From: an uncultured Ruminococcus sp.
GTDB taxonomy: Bacteria; Bacillota; Clostridia; Oscillospirales; Ruminococcaceae
Assembly: GCA_946188175.1 (NCBI GenBank)
Contig: CAMHUJ010000109.1
Coordinates: forward strand, 1 to 6,250
Length of the DNA stretch: 6,250 nucleotides
Reading direction: 5' to 3'
Shown here piece after piece: positions 5,997-6,250 of this stretch. The notes beneath the pieces were generated by a model. It was not told the DNA's origin. It saw only the letters and a program-made list of their open reading frames with translations, and did not search any database. Both the position numbers and the translations under genes were made by a program. The first letter of the stretch is position 1; the number at the start of each line of letters is the position of its first letter.

Positions 5997-6006
5997 AATC
6001 CCGCTT

Positions 6007-6250
6007 TTATGTTTCATCCATATAGATTTTGATTTGCTCATATGCAGCGGATTCTGCATATGCAAACGCTTTTGAATTCCGGATATAATCGAAAATATTT
6101 TCTTCGATATCTTCATTCCAGACTGCGCCGGAAAATGTACGGTTGATGCTGTCCGGTAGGAACAGAATATCGACATGAATCTGATAATATTCATCATCAT
6201 TTTCTATCGGAAACTGCCGCACCAGACTGAAATAAAACCGCGGTTCCCTG
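6007..6250 (-). CDS. C-terminal part of an unrecognised protein (runs off the window)
   Basis: The frame is open from the right edge of the window to a TAA at 6009-6007, giving about 80 residues. It begins (partial) REPRFYFSLVRQFPIENDDE and ends EQIKIYMDET. The composition is acidic and aromatic, with alternating strand-like parts (YYQIHVDILFLP) followed by a probable helix containing NIFDYIRNSKAFAYAE. There is no membrane segment or catalytic motif in the visible part. A GTG at 6222 is in frame but has no ribosome binding site, and the frame continues upstream with protein-like sequence, so the true start is probably beyond the window. No function can be assigned. It may or may not share a transcript with proB, since 106 nt and two hairpins lie between them. 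Confidence 0.65.
   Translation of the reverse strand, partial: REPRFYFSLVRQFPIENDDEYYQIHVDILFLPDSINRTFSGAVWNEDIEENIFDYIRNSKAFAYAESAAYEQIKIYMDET

Noticed and set aside
5901..6006. T-box or other riboswitch ahead of proB
   Set aside because: The leader is only about 100 nt and lacks the T-box GGGTGG-type sequence and a terminator/antiterminator pair. The palindromes present do not match a known riboswitch.

Overview
The window looks like chromosomal DNA from a moderately GC-rich Gram-positive anaerobe, most likely a Ruminococcus-like member of the Clostridia. This is an inference from four things: strong GGAGG-type ribosome binding sites, a short glutamate 5-kinase without a PUA domain, an LL-diaminopimelate aminotransferase, and small zinc-ribbon membrane proteins. 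No database search was possible.

Left part (1-940, + strand): two tandem paralogous genes each encode a four-cysteine zinc ribbon followed by two membrane segments. They share a conserved block (GW.GW..LLC...PIIG, then KDPSAKN[FY]AK) and are closed by a clear Rho-independent terminator at 900-939. The 464 bases between the second gene and the end of the next gene hold two facing transcription ends and one doubtful 39-codon reading frame, but no convincing gene.

Middle and right part (5900 down to 1227, - strand): five closely spaced genes read in one direction and are probably co-transcribed. In transcription order they are proB (glutamate 5-kinase, TTG start), an unrecognised 146-residue soluble protein, proA (gamma-glutamyl phosphate reductase), an unrecognised 238-residue single-pass membrane protein whose start lies 3 nt after the proA stop, and dapL (LL-diaminopimelate aminotransferase). 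ProB and ProA supply the first two steps of proline synthesis from glutamate. DapL makes LL-diaminopimelate for lysine and peptidoglycan by a one-step transamination. A 16-bp hairpin with a T-rich tail ends the unit. Another hairpin sits directly in front of dapL and may adjust its expression relative to the genes before it.

Far right (6007-6250, - strand): the C-terminal part of an unrecognised protein runs off the window. Between it and proB lie two adjacent perfect hairpins or palindromes (5950-5996) that could be an intergenic repeat, an operator or RNA structure.

The window is mostly ordinary metabolism. The points most worth following are the two unknown genes interleaved with proB, proA and dapL, the paired zinc-ribbon membrane proteins, and the double palindrome ahead of proB.
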